From positions 108,575,201 through 108,639,200 of the forward strand of contig CM022300.1 in assembly GCA_011799875.1 (NCBI GenBank): a stretch of DNA of 64,000 nt, written 5' to 3'. The position numbers and the translations under genes are program-made. This stretch comes from Thinopyrum elongatum (lineage: Eukaryota; Streptophyta; Magnoliopsida; Poales; Poaceae). This document shows, one piece after another, positions 1-10,635 of the stretch. Under the pieces are notes generated by a model. The model was given only the letters and a program-made list of their open reading frames with translations, searched no databases and was not told the origin of the DNA. Position 1 is the first letter of the stretch. Each line of letters opens with the position of its first letter.

Positions 1-1650
1 CACTTCACTCTGAAATTCTTTGAACTTTTCAAATGTTTCAGACTTGTGTTTCATCAAGTAGATATATCCATACCTACTCAAATCATCTGTGAAGGTCAAA
101 AAATAACGATAACCACCACGTGCTTCAACACTCATCGGACCGCATACATCAGTATGTATTATTTCCAATAAGTCATTAGCTCGCTCCATTGTTCCGGAGA
201 ACGGAGTTTTAGTCATCTTGCCCATGAGGCATGGTTTGCAAGTATCAAATGATTCATAATCAAGTGATTCCAAAAGTCCATCCGTATAGAGTTTCTTCAT
301 GCGCTTTACACCAATATGACCTAAACAGCAGTGCCACAAGTATGTTGCACTATCATTATCAACTTTGCATCTTTTGGCATCAATATTATGAATATGTGTA
401 TCACTACGATCGAGATTCAACAAGAATAGACCATTCATCAAGGGTGCATGACCATAAAAGATATTACTCATATAAATAGAACAACCATTAGTCTCTGATT
501 TAAATGAATAACCGACTCGCAATAAAAAAGATCCATATATAATGTTCATGCTCAACCCTGGCACCAAATAACAATTATTGAGGTCTAAAACTAATCCCGA
601 AGGTAGATGTAGAGGTAGCGTGCCGACGGCGATCAAATCGACCTTGGAACCATTCCCGACGCCCATCATCACCTCGTCCTTAGCCAATCTTCGTTTATTC
701 CGCAGCTCCTGTTTGGAGTTACAAATATGAGCAACCGAACCAGTATCAAATACCCAGACGCTACTATGAGCATTAGTAAGGTACACATCAATAACATGTA
801 TATCAAATATACCTTTGTTCACTTTGCCATCCTTCTTATCCGCCAAGTATTTGGGGCAGTTCCGCTTCTAGTGACCATTCCCTTTACAGTAGAAGCACTC
901 AGTTTCAGGCTTGGGTCCAGCTTTGGGCTTCTTCCCGGGAGTGGCAACTTGCTTGCCATTCTTCTTAAAGTTCCCTTTCTTTCCCTTGCCCTTTTTCTTG
1001 AAACTAGTGGTCTTGTTAACCATCAACACTTGATGCTCCTTCTTGATTTCTACCTCCGTGGCCTTAAGCATTGCAAAGAGCTCAGGAATCGTTTTATTCA
1101 TCCCTTGCATATTATAGTTCATCACGTAACCTTTGTAGCTTGGTGGCAGTGACTGAAGAACTCTGTCAATAACACTATCAACTGGAAGATCAACTCCCAG
1201 CTGAGTCAAGTGGTTATGATACCCAGACATTTTGAGTATGTGTTTACTGACAGAACTGTTCTCCTCCATCTTGCAGCTATAGAACTTGTTGGATACTTCA
1301 TATCTCTTAACACGGGCATTTGCTTGAAATATTAACTTCAGCTCTTGGAACATCTCATATGCTCCATGACGTTCAAAACATCTTTGAAGTCCCGGTTCTA
1401 AGCCGTAAAGCATGGCACTCTGAACTATTGAGTAGTCATCAGATCGAGCCTACCAGACATTCATAACATCTGCAGTAGCTCCTGCAGCAGGCATGTCACC
1501 TAGCGGTGCATCAAGGACATAATTCTTCTGTGCAGCAATGAGGATAATCCTCAAGTTACGGACCCAGTCCATGTAGTTGCTACCATCATCTTTCAACTTA
1601 GCTGTCTCTAGGAATGCATTAAAATTCAGGGGAATGGTAGCTCGGGCCAT
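1..1650 (-). pseudogene. gag-pol polyprotein of element C (gag to mid-integrase), two nonsense codons
   Basis: The frame opens with an ATG at 1650 (protein start MARATIPLNF) and runs to the window edge in a single frame. It has a UBN2-type gag domain, a zinc knuckle around 905-860, a protease active-site DTG, and the integrase zinc-binding region. Two stops interrupt it. TAG at 1450-1452 replaces the Gln codon present in A and B. TAG at 868-870 replaces the Trp of the zinc knuckle, just after its His. Unlike A and B, this copy keeps the first Cys of the integrase CxxC pair (codon at 240-238). The rest of integrase, RT and RNase H are outside the window. Confidence 0.9.
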
Positions 1651-2871
1651 TCATCTACAACATAGATATGCAAAACTATTAAGACTAAGTTCATGATAAA
1701 TTAAGTTCAATTAATCAAATTACTAATGAAATCCCACTTAAATAAACATCCCTCAAGTTATCTAAGTGATACATGATCCAAATCAACTAACCCATGTCCG
1801 ATCATCACGTGAGATGGGGTAGTCATCAATGGTGAACATCTCTATGTTGATCATATCTACTATATGACTCATGTTCGACCTTTCGATCTCCAGTGTTCCG
1901 AGACCATGTCTATACATGCTAGGCTCATCAAGTTTAACCCAAGTATTCTACATGTGCAAAACTGTCTTACACCCATTGTATGTGAACGTAGAGTCTATCC
2001 CACCCGATCATCGCGAGGTGCTTCGAAATGACGAACTTTGGCAACAGTGCATACTCGGGGAGAATGCTTTTATCTTGAAATTTAGTGAAGGGATCATCTT
2101 ATAATGCTACCGCCGTTCTAAGCAAACTAAGATGCATAAAGGATAAACATCACATGCAATCAAAATATGTGACATGATATGGCCATCATCATCTTGTGCT
2201 TTTGATCTCCATCTCCAAAGCATCGTCATGATCTCCATCGTCACCGACTCGACTCCTTGATCTCCATCGTTGCGTCGGGGTCGTCTCGCCAACTATTGCT
2301 TCGACAACTATTGCTAACGCATAGCGATAAAGTAAAGCAATTACATGGCGCTTGCATTTCATACAATAATTAAGAGACAACCCTAAGGCTCCGGCCGGTT
2401 GTCGATATTACAAAACATGATCGTCTCATACATCAACATATATCACATCATATCTTGACCATATCACATCACAACATGCCCTGCAAAAACAAGTTAGACG
2501 TCCTCTACTTTGTTGTTGCAAGTTTTACGTGGCTGCTACGGGCTTCTAGCAAGAACCGTTCTTAACTACGCAAAAACCACAACGGTGATTTATCAAGTTT
2601 GCTGTTTTAACCTACTTCAAGGACCGGCCATAGTCAAATTCGATTCAACTAAAGTAGGAGAAACAGACACCCGCCAGCCACCTTTATGCAAAACTAGTTG
2701 CATGTCAGTCGGTGGAACCGGTCTCATGTGCGTGGACATGTAAGGTTGGTCCGGGCCGCTTCATCCCACAATACCGCCGAATCAAAATAAGACGTTGGTG
2801 GTAAGTAGTATGACTATCACCACCCACAACTCTTTGTGTTCTACTCATGCATATCATCTACGCATAGACCT
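1651..2871 (-). other. Untranslated leader of element C
   Basis: About 1.2 kb lies between the primer binding site and the gag start. The same length and sequence lie between primer site and gag in A and B. Short open frames here are scattered and not conserved as protein. In this family the leader carries packaging and dimerisation signals; none can be pinpointed by eye. Confidence 0.7.
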
Positions 2872-2884
2872 GGCTCGGATGCCA
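2872..2884 (-). promoter_or_regulatory. Primer binding site of element C
   Basis: On the minus strand this reads TGGCATCCGAGCC. It is one base from the LTR end and resembles the initiator-methionine tRNA primer site TGGTATCAGAGC used by Copia elements. The same sequence follows the 5' LTRs of A and B. Confidence 0.8.
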
Positions 2885-2885
2885 T

Positions 2886-4662
2886 TGTTGAGAAACATTG
2901 CATGGAAAACAAAAAAAAAATCTACGCACACGCAAGATCTATCCATGGAGATGCATAGCAACGAAGGGGAGAGTGTGTCTACGCACCCTCGTAGACCATA
3001 AGCGGAAGCATTTAGTAATGCGGTTGATGTAGTCGAACTTCTTCGCGATCCAACCGATCAAGTACCGAACGTACGGCACCTCCGCTTCAACACACGTTCA
3101 GCTCGGTGACGTCCTCGCCTTCTTGATCCAGCAAGACGGCAAAGTAGTGGATGAGTTCCGGAAGCACGACAGCGTGGTGACGGTGACGGTGATGCTATCT
3201 CCATAGGGCTTTGCCTAAGCACTATGAGAATATGACCGAGGGACAAAACTGTGGAGGGGGCGCCGTACACGGCTAAGAGATTGTCGTGGTGTTGTGTGGC
3301 GCCCCCTCCCACATATATATAGGTGGGGGGGAGGGAGGAGCAGCCAAGGAGGCGCCCCAAGTGGGGCCGAATCCCATTTGGGGTCCTGCCCCTTGACCCC
3401 CCCTTGCCTTTCTAGGTGAGCGGGGAAAGGCAGGGGAGGGTGGCGCCCCCCCCCCCTTCCTTTCTCCCATGTGGAGGGGAAGGCAGGAGGGGCTAGACCT
3501 CCCTTTTTTCCTTCCCTAGGGCCGGCGACCAGGGAGAGGGGTGCGCCAGCCCCCTTGTGGGCTGGTGTGTCTCTCCTTATGACCCATTAGGCCCATAGAC
3601 CTCCCGGGGGTGTCCGGAACCCCTTCCGGTGCCCCGTTGACTACCCGGTGCACTCTGAAACTCTTTCGGTGTCTGAATATCATCGTCTTATATATCAATC
3701 TTTACCTCCGGACCATTCCGGAGCTCCTCATCATGTCCGTGATCTCATCCGGGACTCCAAACAACATTCGGTCACCAAATCGTATAACTCATATAACACT
3801 ATATCGTCAACGAACGTTAAGCGTGCGGACTCTACGGGTTTGAGAACTATGTAGACATGACCAAGACACCTCTCCGGTCAATAACCAATAGTGAAACCTG
3901 GATGCCAATATTGGCTCCTACATATTCTACAAAGATCTTTATCGGTCGAACCTTATGACAACATACGTAATTCCCTTTGTCCGTCGGTATGTTACTTGCC
4001 CGAGATTCGATCATCGGTATCTTCATACCTAGTTCAATCTCGTTACCAGCAAGTATCTTTACTCGTTCCGTAATACATCATCTCATAACTAACTCATTAG
4101 TCATTTGCTTGCAAGGCTTATTATGATGTGTATTACCGAGAGGGCCCAGATATACCTCTCCGATACTCGGAGTGACAAATCCCAATCTCGATCCATGCCA
4201 ACTCAACAAACACCTTCGGAGATACCTGTAGAGCATCTTTATGATCACCTAGTTATGTTGTGATGTTTGATAGCACACAAGGTATTCCTCCGGTATCCGG
4301 GAGTTGCATGATCTCATGGTCGAAGGAACATGTATTTGACATTAAAGAAAGCAGTAGCAATAAACTGACCGATCATATGCTAAGCTAACGGATGGGTCTT
4401 GTCCATCACATCATTCTCCTAATGATGTGATCCCGTTATCAAATGACAACACATGTCTATGGTTAGGAAACTTTAACCATCGTTGATCAATGAGCTAGTC
4501 TAGTAGAGGCTTACTAGGGACACGGTATTTGTTTATGTATTCACACATGTATTTAAGTTTCCGATCAATACAATTCTAGCATGAATAATAAACCTTTATC
4601 ATGAATAAGGAAATATAAAATAACAACTTTATTATTGCCTCTAGGGCATATTTCCTTCAACA
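2886..4662 (-). repeat. 5' LTR of element C
   Basis: This 1,777-bp LTR is bounded on the inside by the primer binding site and on the outside by the conserved Copia LTR start. Its ends form a short inverted repeat, TGTTG at one end and CAACA at the other. An alternating TATA run at 3313-3320 lies in the right place for a minus-strand promoter. The U3 part (about 3400-3560) is rich in G/C homopolymers. Confidence 0.85.
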
Positions 4663-4858
4663 CCAACGCAAACGAGGTCCATCTCTGCCCGCCCTCCTCT
4701 TCTCTATCTCGTGTCCATGCCCGCGTGACCCGTCGTCATGGTTGGATGTTGAAGAGCCGCCATGGGAGGTGGAGGATGACGAGGAGGCACACATGCGGCA
4801 ATGGATGATTGCGAGACGTCGCCGCGACCAATCTCCGAACCATTGGCGCCCGTGGCTG
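4663..4858 (+). other. Short GC-rich spacer with an unassigned coding-like segment
   Basis: This 196-bp segment lies between two Copia LTR ends that point in opposite directions. It can be read as a short acidic then basic peptide (frame from 4742, containing EEPPWEVEDDEEAHMRQW). I do not recognise it. It may be a piece of another transposon or of a gene that the two elements split. The frame runs straight into the LTR, so it is truncated. Confidence 0.3.
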
Positions 4859-5300
4859 TGTTGGAAATATGCCCTAGAGGCAATAATATTGTATTATTAT
4901 AATTTCATATTCATAACTAAGAGTTTATATTCTATACTACAATTTCTATGATCCTGGATTGTGTGATTCAGTGGAAACAACTTTGAGAGTATGACGTTGG
5001 AAGAACGATCATATTGAATTGACCCAAACTTGTTTGTTACACTTTGAGATACTATTGTCAGAAGTCAATTGTTATAACACGGAGTGTTAACGTGTGTTTT
5101 AGTTCCTTAGACCATGAGTGTATCATAGTCACTTCTTACCATACGATGAACTTTGAGGTTGCTCAAACGTCATATGTAACACGGTGATCATAACACTAAC
5201 TTACAGGTTCATCGAAAAGTTTGACAAGGGACTAGATAGCTGGAGAGTGGGATTTGCTCCTCCGATGATGGAGAAATATTCTTAGGGCCCTCTCGGTGTG
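4859..5300 (+). repeat. Truncated LTR of a related Copia family
   Basis: It starts with TGTTGGAAATATGCCC, the typical Angela/BARE1/WIS-type LTR start, in plus orientation. The following sequence (a 'gatcctggattgtgtgattc' stretch and a later 'gggatttgctcctccgatga' stretch) differs from the LTRs of A, B and C. It is therefore a different but related family. It breaks off near 5300, where gypsy coding sequence begins. No primer site or second LTR is visible. Confidence 0.65.
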
Positions 5301-5570
5301 ATGGGGTCTAGTACTAGGGCCGCAGTGCCTCCACGACGGATGCTCGTCGGGTGGTCACTTTGGTCGAAGGTGATCGGAATTTCCGACCACGGATTGTAGG
5401 TTTGCGCTTTTGGCTCTACGGCGTAAACCTCTCGAAGCTTGCGTTTGCGTTCCTTCCTCGTTACGTGTGTGACATAGATCATGTTCACGTCCTTAACCTC
5501 AGAGGGGAACTTCTTCTGCCCCACGCTGCTTGGCCTGGGCTAGCTGTCGTCCTCATTATGTGTCTAGTGC
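5282..5570 (-). pseudogene. Ty3-gypsy gag-pol fragment (protease region)
   Basis: On the minus strand this encodes a peptide containing NPWSEIPITFDQSDHPTSIR followed by GGTAALVLDPI. This is characteristic of the segment just before and into the protease of grass Ty3-gypsy polyproteins. The frame breaks upstream near 5525, and downstream it ends at the truncated Copia LTR. It is a short broken remnant. Assignment is from recognised family wording; a protein search would settle the lineage. Confidence 0.6.
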
Positions 5571-6908
5571 ATGCCTTCATTTTCGACCATAACCTTCCTG
5601 GCTTGTTTGATCACCCAACAATTCTGGTTTTAGTGTGTATATCATGTGTACGACAATCCATGGGACCGGCAATGGCCCCTTTGCGGTTCGACTGTGGGGA
5701 TCCACAAACACAAAGAGCAGATCCAGCAATCAACACACAGAGTTTACCTAGGTTCGGGCCACCGTGAGGTGTAAAACCCTACTCCTACTTTAGTGTATTA
5801 TTTGGTGTATGAGCTCAAGTTACAAGGAGCGCAGCTTGCTGGCAAGATGCGCGAGAAGTGCAACTTCTACGCGTAATTGAGCAAAGAGTTGACCTTTGTA
5901 AAGGTAGCCACAGGCCTCCTTTTATAGGTTAAGGGGTCACCACAATGGCAAAATGGTAATTACATGAGGTAAATAGTGGCTACGGTGCCAAATACCTAAC
6001 TTTGACTGGTTAGAACAAACGCATTAATTGCGCCGTGAGGTGTCATGCTGGGAACCTGCTCCGGCAAGGAGGTGTCTCTCCTTCTGTGTCGTTCGTCCAG
6101 CTACCTTTTATTCTTTCGCCACGCCTCTGGGACGGATGGCAATAAAGTTGGTCTTCAGCGGCGTGTTCACACGTGCCCCGACAAGCCTCACCTAACTGCC
6201 TGCCCGCTCAACACCTATTTGACAAGTGACTAGCCGGTCGATGAGGTGGAGCGGTGGCAAGGCTTAGAGAGCTTGCTGGCACGGAGCTTGTCGGGCCTTC
6301 ACTTTCCGGCGTGTATCTTGCCAGCAACCAAGATCTTGATCTTCAGTACCACTTAGTACTTCTCAATCACCTGCCTGGAGGTCTTCTTCATGGTTTTATC
6401 AACCAAGTCTTGTGTCTTGGACAGAATTATTCTCCAACAAGCCCTTGTCGTCAAGAGAGCTACTACTGCCTGTGCATAAGTCTGGAGTATAAAACACCCA
6501 TGTTTTAGTAAACCAACAGGAGCCCCCGGGCCTGGGCCACACACACATGCGACGCGTCGTTGGGTTAGGCCCAAAACAGTGCACATGCATACGTGGCGGA
6601 AAACAACTGTTGTAATCATCACTTTTACTGCACGCCCACGACATGCATTAAATGCGGGGCGTGGGAGAGGTGGAGCGAAACGGCTAATTGAGATCGTGCG
6701 CCTGAAAAAGCGCATACACGTTAGACTGTGGAGAGCCAGCTCCCGCGCCTTCCACATAAAAAGGAATCTGGGAGGGCGTTGCTCATCCAGTGCTACTATT
6801 CCCAATCTCACCGCCATTATCATCTTCTTCCTTGTGCCAGAACAGAGTTCTTCCTCGTCGCAGCACTGTACTTTCACCCATCCACCAAATCCACCCCCTC
6901 TGATCGTC
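5571..6908. repeat. Ty3-gypsy non-coding remnant, LTR or spacer type
   Basis: No gene is seen here. The stretch around 5690-5800, with its 'acctaggttcgggccaccgt' motif, is a common signature of Triticeae gypsy LTR/UTR sequence. The part from 6540 looks like the leader of the open frame that follows: a TATA-like run near 6754-6765, then pyrimidine-rich sequence up to the ATG at 6909. Element boundaries could not be fixed. Confidence 0.45.
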
Positions 6909-7703
6909 ATGGCGCCGAAGAAGGCCCAAGAAAAACCAGTTGATCCGGAGGCGGAGAACAGCAGGGAGGCCACAGTGGCGCAGCGGAGGAACAACATCGT
7001 CTTTCAGCCATCGGCGCTAGACAAGAGTGATCTCACGATGCGGTATGCGTATGTGTGGGGGAAGGAGACGAATGACCATAAGGCGCCGCACATGCTTCCC
7101 GAGAGCACCAACCCCTCCGAGGACAAGTATCCATTCTTCGCCACATATTTCTATTGCGGGCTCGTCCCCCTTTTTTCTGATTTCTTTTCTGAGATCATGT
7201 GGACCTACGGGTTCCGGCTCCTTGATTTCACTCCGAACGCCGTCACCTGCATGTCCGTCTTCGCCCACATGTGCGAGAACTTCGTCGGCATTGAGCCCAA
7301 TGTTGCTCTGTTCCTCCACTTCTTCATTCCTCGCATCGAAGGAGATGCTCTTTCTGGCAGCATCACCTAGATCCCCATATCCAACAACAAGGAGGTCTAC
7401 CTTGAAGGTTAATTGCACCTGAAGTGGAATGCGTGGCGAGGATATTGGTGTTGGATCAAGGAAAAAGATTTCCTAGATTTCTGCAAGACCTGGACAAACA
7501 AGGTGGAGCACGGCAAAGATTGGAGCTATCTCGATAAGAACGACAAAAAACTCTCTATTGTCGTGACCCGCATCATCCGCCTCAGAGCTGCCAGCCTAAC
7601 CATTGAGATGGTAGGCGCAGATTTCCTCTGGCGCCACATCGCCCCCTTACATAAGAAGGAACGACGCACCTGGGAGTTCCAAAATGCCGCTGATATTTTG
7701 TGA
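6909..7703 (+). pseudogene. Gypsy-associated 'Transposase_28' (PF04195-type) protein, broken
   Basis: The ATG at 6909 (MAPKKAQEKP) opens a frame whose middle reads FFATYFYCGLVPLFSDFF, then YGFRLLDFTPNAVTC and CENFVGIEPNVALF. This matches the plant 'putative gypsy type transposon' domain, an accessory open frame carried by many grass Ty3-gypsy elements; its function is unknown. In-frame stops are TAG at 7368-7370, TAA at 7410-7412 and TGA at 7701-7703, with conserved-looking protein between them, so it is a pseudogene. The remaining frame is cut at 7864 by another repeat. Confidence 0.7.
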
Positions 7704-7863
7704 CTGCATACTGGACTTGGCAGCAACCTGACAGTGCTGCAGCATACCAGTCTCTGCCATCAACTCTTCCGCACCACCGGCAAGTTCAAGTTGCCGGCAA
7801 GTGTGGTTCCTGGTTCAACAACTCCGCCAAGGATTCAATCTTGGCGATGATGCCTTCATGCAA

Positions 7864-9225
7864 TGTGACGCCCCAACTCAATCGTGCACTAATCATACAC
7901 ACAAACATGCACAACCAAGATCAAAGACTCACGGGAAGATATCACAACACAACTCTACGGCACAAAGGATAAAATAATCTCATAAATTACAAGCCACGGT
8001 CACAAGGACCCAAAATACATGTCATCAAACAAATATTATTTGAGTACAGACATAGTTAGACAAGTTTTCCTTAAGAAGGCTGAGCAAAACAACGACACTA
8101 GATTGAAAGGCGAGGCCTCCTGCCTGGGACCTCCGAACTACTCCTGGTCCTAGATCTCTACATGTAGCCAAGCTCGGGATCGTCTGGCTCCTGGGCTCCA
8201 TCACCTGATCGCAAAATCCGGGAAGAAGAAAAGAGGTAGCAAAGCAACTGTGTGTACTCATCTGAAGTACTCGCAAGACTTACATCAGATCTATACTAGA
8301 TATGCATAGGTATCAAAAGGAATGGGGTAGTATCTCTGGACTAAACTGCAGAAATGCCAGAATAAGGGGGAGAATCTCATCCTATCAAAGACTAATCATC
8401 TGCAGCCATCATCTTGCAGCAATAGAAGAGAGGAACCTATATATAATATTTGTAACATGTATATATCAACAACACCTAGAGATCCTTCCTCGACTACCCA
8501 GCGAGAAAGTGATCCCAGAGTAGTAAAACAGTTAAGTAATACAATAGTATCCGGTTCTAGTTGTAGTAGATCGGGATACAACTCCAAGTGTCTTGTTGCC
8601 GTGGACACGGCTATTCGAATAGATTACTTCCCTGCAGGGGTGCATCACATTACCCAACACGCTCGATTACCTCTGACCGGACACACTTTTCTGGGTAATG
8701 CCCGGCCTCGGATGATCAACACACCGTAGACTAACCTAGGCTCTCTAGAGAGGTCAACACGCCGGTATAAATCCTAAGTACGAAGGGGTCATCGGCCCAT
8801 CACCCTAAGTACTCCTGCACGTTGCGAGACTGGTCGGGGCCCAGGCGCGCCTCTGTATACACAAGCAGGCGTAACCAGCCCACCCCAAAAATCAGCCCGC
8901 ATCTCTGAACTGTGACATCTGGATCGCTTTTGGAAGGAACGTACGACGCCGAGGGTCCCATATACCATTATCCTGCGTGGTGGTTAGTGCGTAAAGGCAC
9001 GTAGCCCAACACAGATCAAATACCCAAATCTGTTAGTGTATTATTAGCATCTCGCGGAGACGACCAGGGCCGTCGCTCCAACTAGGTAACTCGCGGGCCA
9101 TGACCAGGGACCAGGCCCACCTCTTTCCTAGGTGGTCTCCACCTGCCCTGTCGTTCCACCACATTATCGATTCAGTGAGGACTGAAGAGTAGCTGGAGTT
9201 GGGAAGAGAAGGTAACACGTCGTAA
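7864..9225 (-). repeat. Fragment of the giant-LTR (Sukkula/LARD-like) family
   Basis: The segment begins TGTGACGCCCC. Read on the minus strand it is homologous to the 3' part of the large insert at 46290-50448. Shared blocks include the terminal ~150 bp (with a common 'gatatcttc' region), the 'gaccaggagtag' block, and the 'actcctgcacgtt' block near 8813-8824. The 7864 end corresponds to the right end of the family. The left part of the family is missing, and similarity fades near 9200. It has inserted into the gypsy remnant at 7863/7864. Confidence 0.75.
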
Positions 9226-10635
9226 AACCTTGCTCTTGATTAGAGTGCTTCTTTTCTTCCTAAGAAAAAAAGATTTTGGTTCATTTTGATGTGATTGCAG
9301 CAAAGTCAATTGATATTCTTATCGATGCAGTGCTGTTAAATTATCAATTACTAATCTACTGTTGGAAATTTTCTTTCTCGGGGAAGCTACAGAAACCAAC
9401 CCCTTCAAATGAGTTAGCATGTGATTAAGGTCTTCCTTTTGTCATGTTTTGACAGAGAAATATTCATCAACACAAAGAACTCAAGTCTTGGCCTTTACTG
9501 ATTGAAGGAGTAAATTGCTGCCATGGAGAAAACATAAGGTATGAATTTTGGTGTACCGGATTATTTAGAACTGCAACTTTGTATATGCTTCCATTGAGCG
9601 TTTTACTATTTGCTCATGAATCTGCACATGCCAAGTCATAACCAGAGGATTGTCTTGTGGAGAAAATAGAGGGCGTATACAAATGAGTTCATGCTCGTGG
9701 TAGTTCTCTGTTGGAGGGTTATCTTGTGTTTTCTTGTGAATGCATGCTCTACAGCTTTGTTGGCATCTATTTTCTTTCTTCGGGGAGACCATGAACACAA
9801 ACTCATAAGCCTTGGTATGCTAATTTTGTTTTGCACAACGAGAACATTGTGCGTTGATTTAATTGGTGTGGTCTATCTGTTGCTCGATCGTTTATGAGAA
9901 CAGCTTATTATGTTTGCATCTATTTCATTGGGAAATATGGATGGATATTAATAAAATATGTGCTTATATATAGTTTAAAATTTTGGTAATGTATTGTAAC
10001 TACATTGTTCTTTCTTCCTTTGCAGGTTTCCTAACACTAGCCAATGAAAATGTTCAAAGAAGTTGATTGTTGAAGTTTCGGTAGTGACTATTCCAGCGGC
10101 AACATATTTTTGGCATGGATCAGTCACATTTATACATATTTTTAATGCAACTAAACACCTATTCTTGTTGAATTCTACCGCAGTTAGCATTTCCGAGGTT
10201 AAACCATGATTAGCACACTTAATATCTCACCGGTGTTTGTGCGACACAACATGTATATATAACTTATGCCCAGCGTGTGTGATATGGATTGAAGCATTTT
10301 TTGCTGATATGCTTGTTCCATATTTTCTATTTTCCCTTGAAATTTCTGAATTATTCTCAATCGTTGTCTCTGAATTTTGCAATGAAAATGCTAAAAAATT
10401 AATTACTTTTGAACTGATATGATGTTTCTGTAAAAAGAAATAGAGTTACATTTTTTCTACAAATCTTGGCACTTATCTGACATTTTTCTGAACGGGGTTC
10501 CCTCCCCTTTCGCTTATCTCCAAATTCACATGGGGATCTCCCTGTGGTGGGAGAGGATCCCCTATATATGACCAGTTAAATCCCCACCGTGGGATTCCTA
10601 CCCTGGGATACTTTGCCCTTGCGACCAAATGAGGC
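9226..10635. other. AT-rich sequence with no recognisable gene
   Basis: No convincing coding frame is visible. There is a pyrimidine tract followed by 'ttgcag' near 10010-10025 that resembles a splice acceptor, but no exon follows. 10495-10635 is a more GC-rich block ending in 'caaatgaggcctaa', reminiscent of MITE termini; no partner inverted repeat was found. Confidence 0.4.

Larger units (their letters stand above)
1..4662 (-). mobile_element. Copia LTR retrotransposon (element C), Angela/BARE1/WIS-like, cut by the window edge
   Basis: This is a minus-strand Ty1-copia element. Reading leftwards it has its 5' LTR (4662-2886), a primer binding site (2884-2872), an untranslated leader, gag from 1650, the zinc knuckle, the protease and the N-terminal half of integrase, where the window begins. 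The protein order and sequence match elements A and B near 38-59 kb at nearly every residue, so it belongs to the same family. The LTR start has the Angela/BARE1-type sequence read as GGAAATATGCCCTAGAGGC. The other end is outside the window, so its target-site duplication cannot be checked. The family name is inferred from remembered LTR sequence. Confidence 0.9.

Noticed and set aside
6353..6997. 214-codon minus-strand frame
   Set aside because: Lies in gypsy LTR/leader sequence and overlaps the start of the plus-strand accessory frame; no family resemblance.
10010..10030. Splice-acceptor-like site ('ctttgcaggtttcc')
   Set aside because: No coding exon follows and no donor partner is evident.
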